The notes below the pieces were generated by a model. That model was given only the letters and a program-made list of their open reading frames with translations, searched no databases and was not told the origin of the DNA. DNA of 64,000 nucleotides from Primula veris (taxonomy: Eukaryota > Streptophyta > Magnoliopsida > Ericales > Primulaceae). The stretch spans positions 1,352,336 to 1,416,335 of the forward strand of contig OY821749.1 in assembly GCA_963682055.1 (NCBI GenBank). The letters are read 5' to 3'. Shown here piece by piece: positions 25,423 to 38,762 of this stretch. Positions within the stretch are counted from its first letter, which is position 1. The number at the start of each line of letters is the position of its first letter. The position numbers and the translations under genes are program-made.

Positions 25423-28400
25423 CTATAGAGGTTCAATCGAACCACTTTTAAGCCTCTCCATTCGAGCTTGTAGGCCAGACAATGCCTTTTCATCGATAGG
25501 GAGAACCGTACTATGCATATGATTCCCCATATTATCAGAATCCGATGATTGAGAGTTGGAGAAATTGTGAGATAAACTGCCATTCATGTGTGTCGATTCT
25601 CTATTTACTTGCTCGGGTATCGTAGTAGATGCTGCTAACTGCATACTCTTCATTCTCTCTCTAATGGCGTCTAAGGTCCCGCTTGTAACTGAAATCCATA
25701 CATAAGTCGAAATACCCTTGATTATATAATTAAAAAACAAACAAACAGGTAAACGTGTCTAATCACTGATGTATAAGTCCATCAACCAATTCAGCAACCA
25801 GAAAACATTTATAAGAACAAAGAGGAAAGTTGAGTTGATTACAGTTTGGTAAACAAACATATCATTGGATTTCAATTTGGAACACCAACTACAAATATTG
25901 GCGATTATAGCACCGTCGTTACCTTTTCCAGCCGTTTTGTACACTTAAAGGAACCAAATTGTATTAATACTCAACAATACCAAAAAAAAAAAAAACAACC
26001 TGTTATATCATTGTTTTAAGTTTTACGTACAATTCCATCACATCTATCCTATTTTAGTTCCCAAGCTATATTTATTTATTAATTAATAAATAAAAAAGCG
26101 AAAAACCAAAGAACGAAATTTGATGGTACATCATCAATTTTAAAAAAATTGACCCAAACCAATACGCCTTAAAGTTTGAAGATTAAAGACAATTGTAGTT
26201 CTTAAGTACCTCCAGGTGGGAATCTATCATTTCTTTCGTCTTCACCATATGATGGAGGTAAACTAAAATTTGTAGGCTCAAGTTTGTTTATGGATTTTGC
26301 ATCATTTAGAGAATTTGTGTGCACGGGAGATAAAGGAGCACCCTTTGGGGAATGAAGATTCATAGAAGCTGGGGGAGGGGTAGACAACGGTACACTTGAA
26401 GGCGTCCTTCCCGCAGCTGCATTCTTTTCCATCTGTAAGATAAGTAACTATTTTAAAGGGAGAAACACATTTATTTTTATTTCTTGTCTGCCTGGAGTAA
26501 CAAATACTCTTAAAGACCAAGAAGACTTAAAAGTTAGTGAGCAACAAAATTGGTAGAATTGACTACAAAAAGAACTTAGTAACCGGAGACTAGAGTAACA
26601 AATATCCTTAAGAGACCAAGAAAGTTTTGTGGAAAAAAATAATGTAAGAATGACTTTAAAAAAATGCTATTAATATAAAAAAAAAAATAACCTGAGCTAA
26701 ACCATCTCTGATATAAGTTCGAAATGCTTCACTTGCATTTTGTAGCTGCGAGAATATATCAACCTGAAAGAAAAGATAGTTAATATCACAAAGGAAGGGA
26801 TAAAAGGTAACCTAATAATGAAGTGTGGATGCAGTGAGATATGGTGATTACAAAAGAGTACCTTGGGATACAACTGAGTAATTCTGTACAATTCATATAA
26901 ACCAATTGTGCAAGTTTGCTTGTCGCCAATTTTCTTGAAAATAGCTGCAAGTTCTTGCTGCAAAGCACGTTATGTATAGCGTTAGGTAAACTCTGTAATA
27001 ATCATAATCAACCAGCTAAGAGACGTACTTAAAAACATATGGAAAGGAAAGTAATACTTTTAGCTGTGCATCAGCAGAGTGAGTCGTTGGTGATGGATTA
27101 TTGGCTGTCGAATCACCCCAATGTGTTTGGCCAACAGGGCCAGCCGGTGTTAACATCCTTGCAGCAGCCAGAGTCTAACAAAGAACAATAATAATCTGAA
27201 TGAACATCCAAATCTGGATTACATAAATACAAAATATAGTTTTGAGTGGATATTGTCTAAGCATAATACCTGGAGATTAAGATCAATGTAGGCAAGAATA
27301 ATAGGTTGAGGTTCCATGTCTATAGGTACCAAGGAGAGGTGTCCTTTAATCGCAGTCCCTCGAAGCTTAACAAGCTCATGTAGGACAGTTTTCACCATAC
27401 GTAGTGGTTTGTCATCAGCTCCAGCTCTTTAATAAATTAAGAGGGGGGAAAGTCAGTGTGGAGAAAAGTCTAATCAGCAAAAATCATAATATGAGTTTGC
27501 TAGATCTTGTTGTGTTAGAGGACTTGACTCATTGGGGAGGTGAAGGAGTAAAGTACGAAGTAATTACGAGTAGCATTTCTAAATTTAACAAAAAGCGGAG
27601 AAAATGACTATATTGGAGTTTAAACGGGCATAAAAATAGAGAAAATTAAGCAACAAGATTTCGTACTGAAATCAAGCGAAAAACGTGACTGCAAAAAATT
27701 TCCACTTTCTAATTTAAAACCAAAAAATACAAGTTACTTCAACAATTATTCATGAACACTACAGGTATTAAATTAGGAGACTATACCTTCTCCTGATTTC
27801 TTCCATTCCAAGTTCTTGCAAGTATATGTGGATACTCTGAAGCATGCGGTCTAGGTCAACATCATATATGGTACTTTGTAGAACCTGAACACAGGAAATT
27901 AGATGCAATTCAATCAGAATCATCTACATTCTCACTATCTCACTTTAAAAGGATAATCAAGTATGAAACGTCTTCAAGTTGCATACTCTCACTGTTTTAC
28001 ATATCTAAAAAAAAACTGATGTGATGGCCTATTGCACGACATCATTTGCATTTCTTCAAAAAAACTTCTATAGTAAGAAAGTTGGAAACAACACATTGCA
28101 ACATTCATTATACGACATGCAAACAGGAACCTAACTTTATTACTATACTAAACCTCCCTTGGTTTATTTCCTCTGTTTATTCCATCATCTCAGCATATCA
28201 AAAGAGATAGATCAAGTTTGAAAACATTACACTCATGATAAAAAAAAAGGTCTGAAAATCATAATTGCATGAATAGTAGAATAAAACAATAGGAAGATAA
28301 TGCAGAAAGTCCAACAAAGCCATTAAATATAATTCTCTTAAAAAAAGAACTTACTTTGGTGAGCTTTATCAGACACTTGACAACCAAGTCAGAGAATTTT

Positions 28401-31400
28401 TGATTCCTTGTGGCAAAAGACTCGTTTGATGTAGGTGATGGCCACCTTGAGGGGTCTAATGGACGCAACAGATTAATTAGGACAACAAATGATGATGTCC
28501 TTTCAGCATTATCCTGCATTAATATGTCTGGAGTATTAAATTATGAATCAATAATAATGAATAATCCGCTACAAAAATGAAAGAAATTTTACCAGAATTT
28601 TCAGCATTAAAACATTTAATGCTTTTAAAAGCTGGCCACCATCATCCATACGCGGTACCCTTTCATCCAAAAGCCAAAGTAATAGTTCAGTTATGAGCCT
28701 GTCAAGAGTACTTTCCCTAACAGCGTGTGCCAACTTTTTGTTCTGGAATATCTGCAACAACCAAAAAAGAATCAGAGTGAGGGAGAGAAGAAATATGAAA
28801 AACTCATGCAACATCAAAGCAATTGTATTGTTAGAGAACTTCTTTTTCCATATAGTAATGCGCAATTTAATAATGACCATCAAGACAAATAAGCATATGG
28901 GTGACGAGTTACCTGCATTAGTGTGTTCAACACATACTTACAAGACCTTGATGATGCCCCTGTTAAACTAAAGTCAAAAGTCTTTGCTACCTGCAATTCG
29001 AACGTACATATAAGACCTTGATAAGTTCTTTTACTCTGTCGTATAGCATAATACCGTAAAAAGAGAAAAATATATTATCAGACTAAAGAATCGTTACCTT
29101 ATTAGCTAGGCAATAAACGAGTCTATCAGTGTCTTTCAACAGGTCATCCATTGTACTGCCTTCAGGGTCACTAGTTGCCTGAGCCAATTCATGGCAGACA
29201 ACTTTCATACCACCGACAGACTGTAGTGCATGGGGAAAAAATGAGTGAGAGAGAGAGAGAGTGGGTAAGTGAGTGGGTGATTTTATCATGTTAAAAAGCT
29301 ACCACCATGTTCAATTAAAACAAGTTCAAGAGATGTATCCCTCACTACAGAACCCCTAAAAGCTAAGGCATGAGAAGATTAACACTCTTGTTAAAAAGCT
29401 ACCACCAAGTTCAATTAAAACAAGTTCAAGAAATGTCTCCCTCGCTACAGAACCCCTAAAAGGTAAGGCACGAGAAGATTAACACTCTTGTACAGTAATC
29501 CCATATCAGCAACTGTCCAGACTGGTGATCTCATAACACATAATATTTTACTTTAATCAGAGAGTGCTACTGTAATTCAAGAGTTTAAATATAAGATACA
29601 ATTAGGATAAAAATATATATAAATATAGTATCGACTGGAAGGTAAAGACTGGGTCTGGATTTCTGTTTTTTTTTTTTGTTCTGTATATGACGAAATCCAT
29701 CAAAATTTGGAAATTTTTTTACATACAATATAGAAGCGTAAAAGTGCACCAATGGAAATTTAAAAGGATAATAAAAAAACCTGCTCAGGAGAGCCATATT
29801 CGATAATCTCAAGGGCTTCATTCCAGTCTGCAGGACTAATAGAACTGTCACTGGCCCTAGGAGTTAAATGTCTCTCCATATTAAGCTCAGAGTGACCAAA
29901 ATTCTCCCTAAAATATAAAAGGATAGCATATAAGCAAGAAAGCACGGAAAAGAAAGACGCATACAGAACAAGTAAAAAAATCCTGGTAGACAATAAAATA
30001 GAATAAAATCAGTGGGAGTACTGCGAGGAAAACAAACGGCACCTCGAAAAGATCGGCGCAGGTACAGAACGTGAGACTTCACCACTTTGTTCAGCCATAT
30101 CCACCCTAAATGTGCATACAACATATCAGGTAAAACAACTTATGCTGGACATAGCACAAAAACACACATGCCAATCGAATGACAGTGCCTCACGGATATA
30201 ACTTTATAAAAAGATAAACAATAAAAGACGTCTGTGCGTTGAAATATATAACGATATTACCAAAAACGACAAGAAACCCACTCATCACCAGGCCTTGTGA
30301 TCATGAAATTGAAATCAAAGGAGAAGCCAAAGCATGTATTTTATAACACTAGAAAATCTACAAGAGGCATTGAGAAGGTAAAAGGAATGATCTCTTCTTT
30401 TATAAGTTGTAGCTAAAAGTATTTGATCTCTTCAAATTGACAAATTCAGAAAGTTTTAATGAGTTATCACAATACCAACAAGCTCCAAAATCCATGAGAA
30501 TAAATAACATCTGAATAAAAAAAAGGATACAGAGCCATAAGGAAGTTGTTTGTACATATATACGAGGAACATACCCATTTTCCCTAACAGAACGCCTTAA
30601 GACAGCCCTAGCTTCCCCAGGCTTCCCTTCCCTCCTTTTCTCCATATCCCGTGCCTGTAAAACACAAAGTCATGAATAAAAGAAAATTAATACCACAAAA
30701 AGTGATGTTAGACTATAAGATTAACAAGTCAGAAGTAGCCTGACCTTCCACTTAAACTTATCATCCAACATACTCTTTTGAGCATCTGTAAGCTTCCCAA
30801 CATATCTCCATATATCATCACCTGAGGAAAAATAATAAGGTGCTGATTATAAAACGACCCGGAAAGTAAGCACATTACTGAACCCCTATTCCCTATGCAG
30901 CCCGTTTCCATTTCAATACAGCCCATCCCAATACAGAATGAAAATAGGGAAACAAACTCACAAAGCACACGGATATATAATTGTTGAAATTCATCAATAA
31001 CCAAATAAGCTAGAGATGAAAAAAGACTATCACCCACCAAGAATCTTGTAAGCAGTAGCTAGGGCATTTAAGGCAGCTTTTCGAGTTTCATTATCACGTT
31101 CTGCTGTTAAACTTGCAACAACTTGCAAATTTTTCAACTGACCCGCAATCTGTCATAAGAAGATTTACACTATAACACCTTTGTAAACGAAAAAATTGTA
31201 ACTTCCGTACACCAACCTATCATCTTCTAACAATCAGTGCACCATACCATTTAAGTCAACAATGCCACCAATTTACAGAAAATCATACCATTAGTACACC
31301 AACTTGTTAAACTTCACAATTTAAATATCAATATAAAGAAAATCGAACAATTAATAAACCAACGTCTAAAGCTCTGAGTATTTAAATTTCAAAAATTATA

Positions 31401-34400
31401 CAACAATGTACACCAACTTGTTAAACTTCACAATTTAAATATCAATATAAAGAAAATCGAACAATTAATAAACCAACGTCTAAAGCTCTGAGTATTTAAA
31501 TTTCAAAAATTATACAACAATGTACTAATTATATTATTTGAACTGTTTTTTTAATAAATTGATGTCTAAATTATGGAACTTAATATTTTGGTGTATTAAT
31601 CCTTACAGCCGATATTTTAATGTAGAGAAAAGTGATAACGTTTCTATAAGCAAAGGTTAATAGAACATTGTAACTTGCCTCAGCTCCATGATTATCGAAA
31701 ATGAAACCAACTAGATCTGAACACTCGATCCGGGTGCGGTTATTTCTAGAGCGCAAACCCTCCAAGATATAAGGAAAAGACTTTGTAGCTGAATATGCAT
31801 GAATTATTTGTTTGATTAGTTCCCGCATCTTTTCACGTACTTTCTCTATGTTGTGTCCTGACTGCAATGCCAATGATAAAAGAAATTATTTACTTTAAAA
31901 CTGGAAAAACATGATTACGAGAGTCAAAAGATTCAAAACATAAGGAACTGTAAAGATAAACAAAAATAATCAGTTTCAAGAATAAGTATACCTTCTCAAT
32001 CAAGATAGGTACAAAAATTGCTGCTTCTGCTTCTGTCATCGTGTAACCCTCGCTCCCCAACATTTCAAAAAGCTCAGGAAGAAAATCAAGCACCTTTTTA
32101 AAAAAAGCACGAGAAAAAATTAAACCAATGGGGCACCAGAAGTTTGCAATTGAAAAAATTATGGAGGCATCAATCAAGCTTGATACCTTCAAAAGACATG
32201 TTGTTTGTGACTCTGAGAACCGTAACATAAACCATCTGAGAAGTATATCAAGGACTTCAATGATATCTTTTCCCGTAGTTGGAAGTGCCTGAGCATCCAA
32301 TAAGGGAGAATATTAGAACCAAGATTTAGCGATAAGATTTGCAAAATTTTAGCGATACCAGTAAACAAAGTGTGACATCAACGAGGTACCTTGTGTAGAA
32401 TATCAATTCCTTCAAGATGATGTTTAAAGTCTGAGCTTAAAAGCCTCCTGTGTAGATCCTCCCGGAAATACCTCATAAGATCATTCTACATTTTAAATGA
32501 AATGCTTTTTCAAATATGAAAGGAGTAAAGGAAAATATTAATAAATAAAATTGACATGAATATACCTCAAGATCTTGAATTTGTTCTGGACGTGGCTCTT
32601 CAAATTTGAACCTGCGGACAACCAATCTCTCTCTTTCATCCTGCAAATTGAGTTAACCAGATCAACACCACATGCATATTGGGTTTCCACATAACACATA
32701 CGGAGTAGCATTTAATGTCCAGTCTCTTAAAATATACTATATATATACCTTATTTGAATCTTTCACGTTAAATAAAGGTTGAGACTGAAGGCTGGCATCT
32801 TGAATAGACAAAATTGACTCTGGTTTTGAAGCCCTCGTCGAAACAGCTCTCTAACATAACCAAAAGAAAATGTAAAGCATAAATCATAAGTATATTAATC
32901 ATTTACTAAAAGAAAATGGCAGAATCAGGATAATAAACACACCGTAGAAACGGCTTTTCCCCCATGCCTTGAACCAGAAGAACTTGGTTTCCCAACCTTT
33001 GTGTTGGTTCTAGATGTTGCCGTAGACATTGGTTTTGGTTCAAATGTTTCTAAGAGAAATAACAAACAAAATTAATACATATACTATTATATATCAAATA
33101 GAACTTAAAAAGCTTTCCTGCGATATACCATGAGAGGACCCATGTGGTTTCAAACGCTCCATAATATTGTTCAAGGCAGGTCCTTGAATATCTCTCAAAT
33201 TTCTATTCACCTGCATGGAATAAAATTTGATAAGAATCTCAAAATTGGCTAAAAGACAAGAAAAGAGAAAATTGTAACAAGGTAAACATAGTAGTTGACT
33301 TACCGTTTCTGTCCCACAGACTCTAAGAATTTCGTTGATACAAGCTTCAGCCGCTTTACGAACATCTGCTGATTTATCCTGTGTGTAATAGATTGTCAAT
33401 TAATAAGGTAATAAAAACAGTTGATTATATATTGGCTCAGAATTTTAAGAATCAAAGGTATATACCGTCATAGCAGAAGCTGTTGGTTTCAAAAGCTGCA
33501 CAGCATCGGGAAATTCAGTCAGCCCATTAAGTTGTTTTGACAACCAATCAAAAAGATCTTTACGTCCTTCTCCAAGCTTGGTATCCACTAGAGCAGTAGC
33601 AATGTAAAGCACCTAAAAAGAAAAAAAAATAACTCAGGTTATCAAAAGAGAAAGTGAGAAAGGGGGGAAATTAGGGAAAATATACCTTTCGTACACCGAC
33701 ACGGTCTATCAACTTTTAACAATTATAATACCAATCTATCAAAGTTCACAATTTAGACACTCTACAAAAAAAAATGATGCATCAACCTATAAAAATTCAC
33801 CTTATAAATATCAATCTACACAAAAATCAAACAATTAGTAGACCGAAGCAACCAACATATCAGGATCTTACAAAGTGCTTAATATTAAAATATTATGTTG
33901 ATGTACAAATTGTTCGATTTTCGTAGGCTGGTTTTTAGTGAATCGGCATGGTTGAACATCTAATATATAAAAAGTGCTGGTCAACTAATTGTTCATAATG
34001 TGTAACTTGTTGAAAATTGTGGATTCGAATAGTATGGTGTACTGATGAAAAGCTGATAGTTTGGTGTATAAAAGGTTTATTTTCCCAAAAATAAGAGAGC
34101 ACGAAAAACCCAAACACTAACCATTTTGTCAAGATGGACAGCAGCTACCCACAAATCCAACGTAGTGAGAGTACTTTCTCTCATATGTTTTTTATTGTCA
34201 CCAAGGCATTTCAAGATATCGGATAGAATTCCCTGTAACCAATGCACTTCTCAATCTTGACACTCCAATAATCAAATGGGCAAAAAGTTGATAAAAAATG
34301 GAGTAATACATTACCTTACTGGCCTTCTCAACTGGAGGTCCCATTGCAGATGCAACAGCACCAATAGTCGATAATGCTGTCATCACTAAATTCTTATTAC

Positions 34401-37400
34401 TGTCGTAGAGACGCCCTCTGAGAGCACCCAGTAGTTCCCCTGTAAGTCAATACCAATGTAAGCAAGTATAAAGCAGGTACATGAAAAATATGTCAGCTAC
34501 CAAATGCAAAAGTAATATATTACCAGTTCCTGTAGGCAGGATACGTTTATTGGCCTCTTCCAATATTTTATTTACAGCTTCAATAGATTCTTGACGGACC
34601 TGAAACAAAGTAAACAACATATTCCAACGCATACCGACCATCAACATAAAGATGCTAGTAAAACGGGATGTCGAACAATCAAGAAATACATATGTAAACA
34701 ACAAACTCACTGCAGGCTAGCCTAGTAGGCCAGAATGCACTCTCTCAAATAAGAGGTTCTGCTTTCAATTCATTTATATATATATATAAAAACAATATAC
34801 CTTCCAATCGGTGCTTTCCAATCCCTTAAGCAAAGCAGGAGTTACTTTTCCACTAATGTCTTCACGTGGTAGGCTATCAAGGCCCCCACCAGATGACGAT
34901 GCCACTTCAGATCCCTTCACGATTTTCTTTGGGACTAAAGTTGCACCCTGTAAGCACAATCATAATAGAATAAATGTTGTGTAATTGTGCTTAACACTTG
35001 ATCAGCACTAAAAAGTAGGTCTAATATTTTCAAGTACCTCATATGGATTCTTTTCACATTCCGCTTCGAGAACACTAAGAAGAGCAGGTTTGACATCCGA
35101 AAGGAAACCTTTAATATCTGCAACAAGTCTTTTATATCAGATATCATATCATACCATGTCATGATATCAAAATATGAATAACCCAGATAACAAAGCATAC
35201 CCGGGCCAACAAACTTATGCAAAACACCGATCAGTTTAGTAGTGGCATTTCTAGTCGCAGCAGCACTGGATTGCAATCCAGTATCTTTGCAAAAGTCGAT
35301 TAAATCCTTAACGCAAAAAAAAACCCATCAAGACTGGAAATATGAGCAGGCCTAAATGAATGTAAATGGTGAGAAACCAAAACAAAACAAAACAAAAAAC
35401 TGTATAGTACATCATATGCATGAGAGGGTAAGACCTTTAGTTTAAGGTGAGCAAGACCAAAGTCTTCAACTGCTGAAGCCATCCAGTGAAGATTTTCGCT
35501 GAGGACCTTGGGATTTTTATGCTCTTTCGTGATTTTAAAAAGCTATCAAAGACATTGGCAAATTAAGTCGAGCCCAAATAATATAAAAAAATAATTGATA
35601 CAAAATGTTTCCATTCCAAACTTACCCTTTCAAAAATAAATTTAGGACCTACAGCTTCACAAAAGGTAGTAAGGCACTTCATAGCATGACTACGAGTCTT
35701 GATATCAGCAACTCGTTCACTTACCCCTGCAACAATAAATCAAATTTGAAAAGTAGTAAATAAAGAATCGAATTGCCAATTGAAATATTGAATTGTTTGC
35801 TTAAACTGCTGTCACAAAATAGAGTAATCAATTTCAACATCCTGCTCAATGTTTAAAAATGCAATACTCACCAAGCAAGCAAAGAACGACACATTTTTTT
35901 GGGAACTTAGATGCTGTAGAAGCTATATGCGTGATAATATCAATAACCTGTTGCTGAACCTGTAGTAAATTGATACAGGAAATTTCAAATTTAGAAATTG
36001 TCCCAAGTACAGTAATACAAGTTTAATTATATGAATAAAAAACTCTTTGACCTGAACATTCTTCTCACTCCATCCAGGAACTGCACAGAGTAGACGAATT
36101 AAGATCTCCACCGACTGATTCAATTCCTGAATCCCTTCAACCTGCTCTTTAAATGAAACAATTGCTGAAAACAAAAGAAAAACATTTAGTAGAGAGGATT
36201 TCACTGGCCATGCTCGGCATAGTACAACCAAGCCAGGACTGTCAAACAACTAGCAGAATACATGTAGAAAAACATAAAAATTATTCAAACTGTAAACAAT
36301 TTAAGGCATATCATCCAAAAAACAATCAAACCATACTTGACTAGCATGACAAACTCCAAATTGAACTCGAGTAAAACGCATAAGAATGAAAGCAGGGACT
36401 GATGTTAACTAAATTAGATATAGCATGTGTAAGCAAGTAAAACCCAAGTCAAGATATGATCATACTTGCTGATTAATAGCTTCACGAGAATACATGTGCA
36501 TGTTAGAGAAATAGGAGTCAAGAGGATTGGGAATTAGAAGAATAACCTTCAAGCCTCTCTTTCCATACAGAGCTCTTAAGTTGTTGTATCGTCTCAGCTT
36601 GTATAAGAGAACCTAATCTACTTTCAATCTCTTCAAGAGTCATTTCAGCAGGCTGCAAATTTTATAATGCCATCAAGCGTTAATTAGGATACGGGGACAT
36701 TCATATATAATGGAAAGGATGAATATTAACCATCAAAAGCCAAAAATGTTAGTAATTACCTCGACATCTTCGGGCTCAGCTGGTTTTGGTGGTTTTGCCT
36801 GACCAGTAGCATCTCCCTTCTTGTTAGCACCAGACTTTGCAGTGCCACCTTTCTTGACAGGCTAAAGATACATACAAACTCCTTAATTACGCAAATAAAA
36901 CAAAATAAACATGTCGATTGGAAAAAATGGAAATAGATAATTACTAACCGCTGCCTGTACAGGCTTCTTCCCACTTAGCATGCTTGCTGCTGACCTTCTA
37001 ACAAACGACCCCTCGGAAGCCTGACAAGTTTGAGGATGTCATTACCTCAAAGTTTGCGAATTTGAAAGAAAATACTTTTAAGCTGATGTAACCTCAACTA
37101 GAGATGATAAAGAGTAGGATAGCAGTAATAAACTATAAAGCAATAGACACGAGGATAACTCACGTCTACTGAGGAAGCTGTTCCACCAGAAGATTGTACT
37201 GCAACTGGTATAATATGATATAAATGAAATAGTGAGAAAACCTCTTAACAATGTAAGCCCTTCCCAAGTGAAGAAAAAATAATACAGACTTGAAAAGAGG
37301 GAGGAAAACCGACCTGCACCAACTGGACCAGCTCCAGAACCACCAATCATTTCTGAAAGCTTCTTTCTTCTGACATCATCTAGTTTCTCCAATGATTTTT

Positions 37401-38712
37401 CCAGAGGTCGCATGCCTACCATCTAAAAAAAATGGACAAAAGCACTTCACAAGTTAAAGTGGATTATTAAGAGGTGAAAAGTGGTTAATAGCCTAATTCC
37501 AAAACCACGGAGAGTAATTACTAACCCCGTGTAATTTATTAGTGTGTACCTTCAAGAGGTGCAATAAAAATGAACCATTTATTTACTGCAGGTATTACCT
37601 TGGCTACTGCAGCCAATGCAGAGAAAGCTGCATCCCTCACATCAGGAGTTCCATCATTAAGCGACTGCAATGATTAAATTTAAAACTAAACTTAAAAAAC
37701 AATTCATAGACATATAAAAGCACCTAGAGTGTTAAATATTTGGTGAGTAAAGAAAGTTTGTAGACTTCTAAGATGTGCAAACTGATTCCAAGTATCCAAA
37801 AACTTATAGTGCTTAAATCTAATATCACCAACCTCCATGCAAATAGGAACATATTCCTTGTGAATTTTGGTAACGACAGCCTTATTGCTTGTCTCGATAC
37901 AAAATGTAACCCAGTTCAATGTCAAGGAACGCACTAGTGGAACTTTGTTTTTCACAGCTGCTTTGATATCTGCAAAAAGACAGTACATGATATAATTAAA
38001 ATAGAGATCATAGCGAAAGAATGACCCTCTGTTGAGAGCAAAATTACAAGACGGAAAATAACAACTGCGATATATAACTGCAAGTATCGAGTTCAAACAA
38101 CAGTGAAAACCATATGGAAAATAATCAATTCAAAAAATGAGCAAATATCCATCAAATTAACTCTTGCGTCATCAGTACAAGATAATGTATCGTGTCAGCG
38201 GTAGGCATTGTTCATTGATGTATAAACTAATGCAGACTAATTATCCATGGATAGATATAACATGGTTGATAAAAAATGAGACTATCTAACACTTCCTTGT
38301 AGCTCGAAGTTTGAGTGAATGGACATTGTAAATTATTGATTTGCTTGCACTAGATTCCGTTGCAAACATATATTACCATTTCATGCTGTCTGGCCTGTTA
38401 TGTTACATGACGAAGGACAGAGAATAATAAACCTGGAATTAGCTTTTAATGTGTATTATAGTCTTTATCACGCGAGTCTCATAAATTAAATTTGGTTTTT
38501 CTAATTCCAGCAAGGATTTAGTTCTCATACATAAAGTTGAATGACAAATAAGTACCCATTTCAGACAAAAACATTCACATCTATGATGAAGTAAAGAGCT
38601 ACGTGCACCTTTTGAGAACATTAAACGGAGATCAGCTTCACAAATACAAATAAGTATGTGAACTCTTTATTTTACTCATCTTATCTAATCTATGTTTACA
38701 TATCTATATAAG

Positions 38713-38762
<50 letters not shown>

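Larger units (their letters stand above)
25423..32852 (-). other. MOR1: MOR1 exons 33-54: TOG5 domain and conserved C-terminal region
   Basis: Exons 33-40 carry linker and TOG5: about 32852-32750, 32641-32566, 32487-32390, 32290-32186, 32094-31992, 31863-31679, 31150-31040 and 30822-30743 (DIIEVLDILLRWFMLRF, MTEAEAAIFVPIL, KVREKMRELIKQIIHAY). Exons 41-52 are about 30656-30576, 30107-30042, 29908-29783, 29221-29099, 28991-28914, 28752-28592, 28514-28356, 27886-27788, 27428-27272, 27176-27059, 26957-26862 and 26764-26693 (MEKRREGKPGEARA, VCHELAQATSDPEGS, LLLWLLDERVPRMDDG, VLHELVKLRG, QELAAIFKKIGDKQ). Exons 53 (26432-26210) and 54 (25688-25423) end the protein with a Pro/Ser-rich tail, then TSGTLDAIRERMKSMQ. 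Confidence 0.87.
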
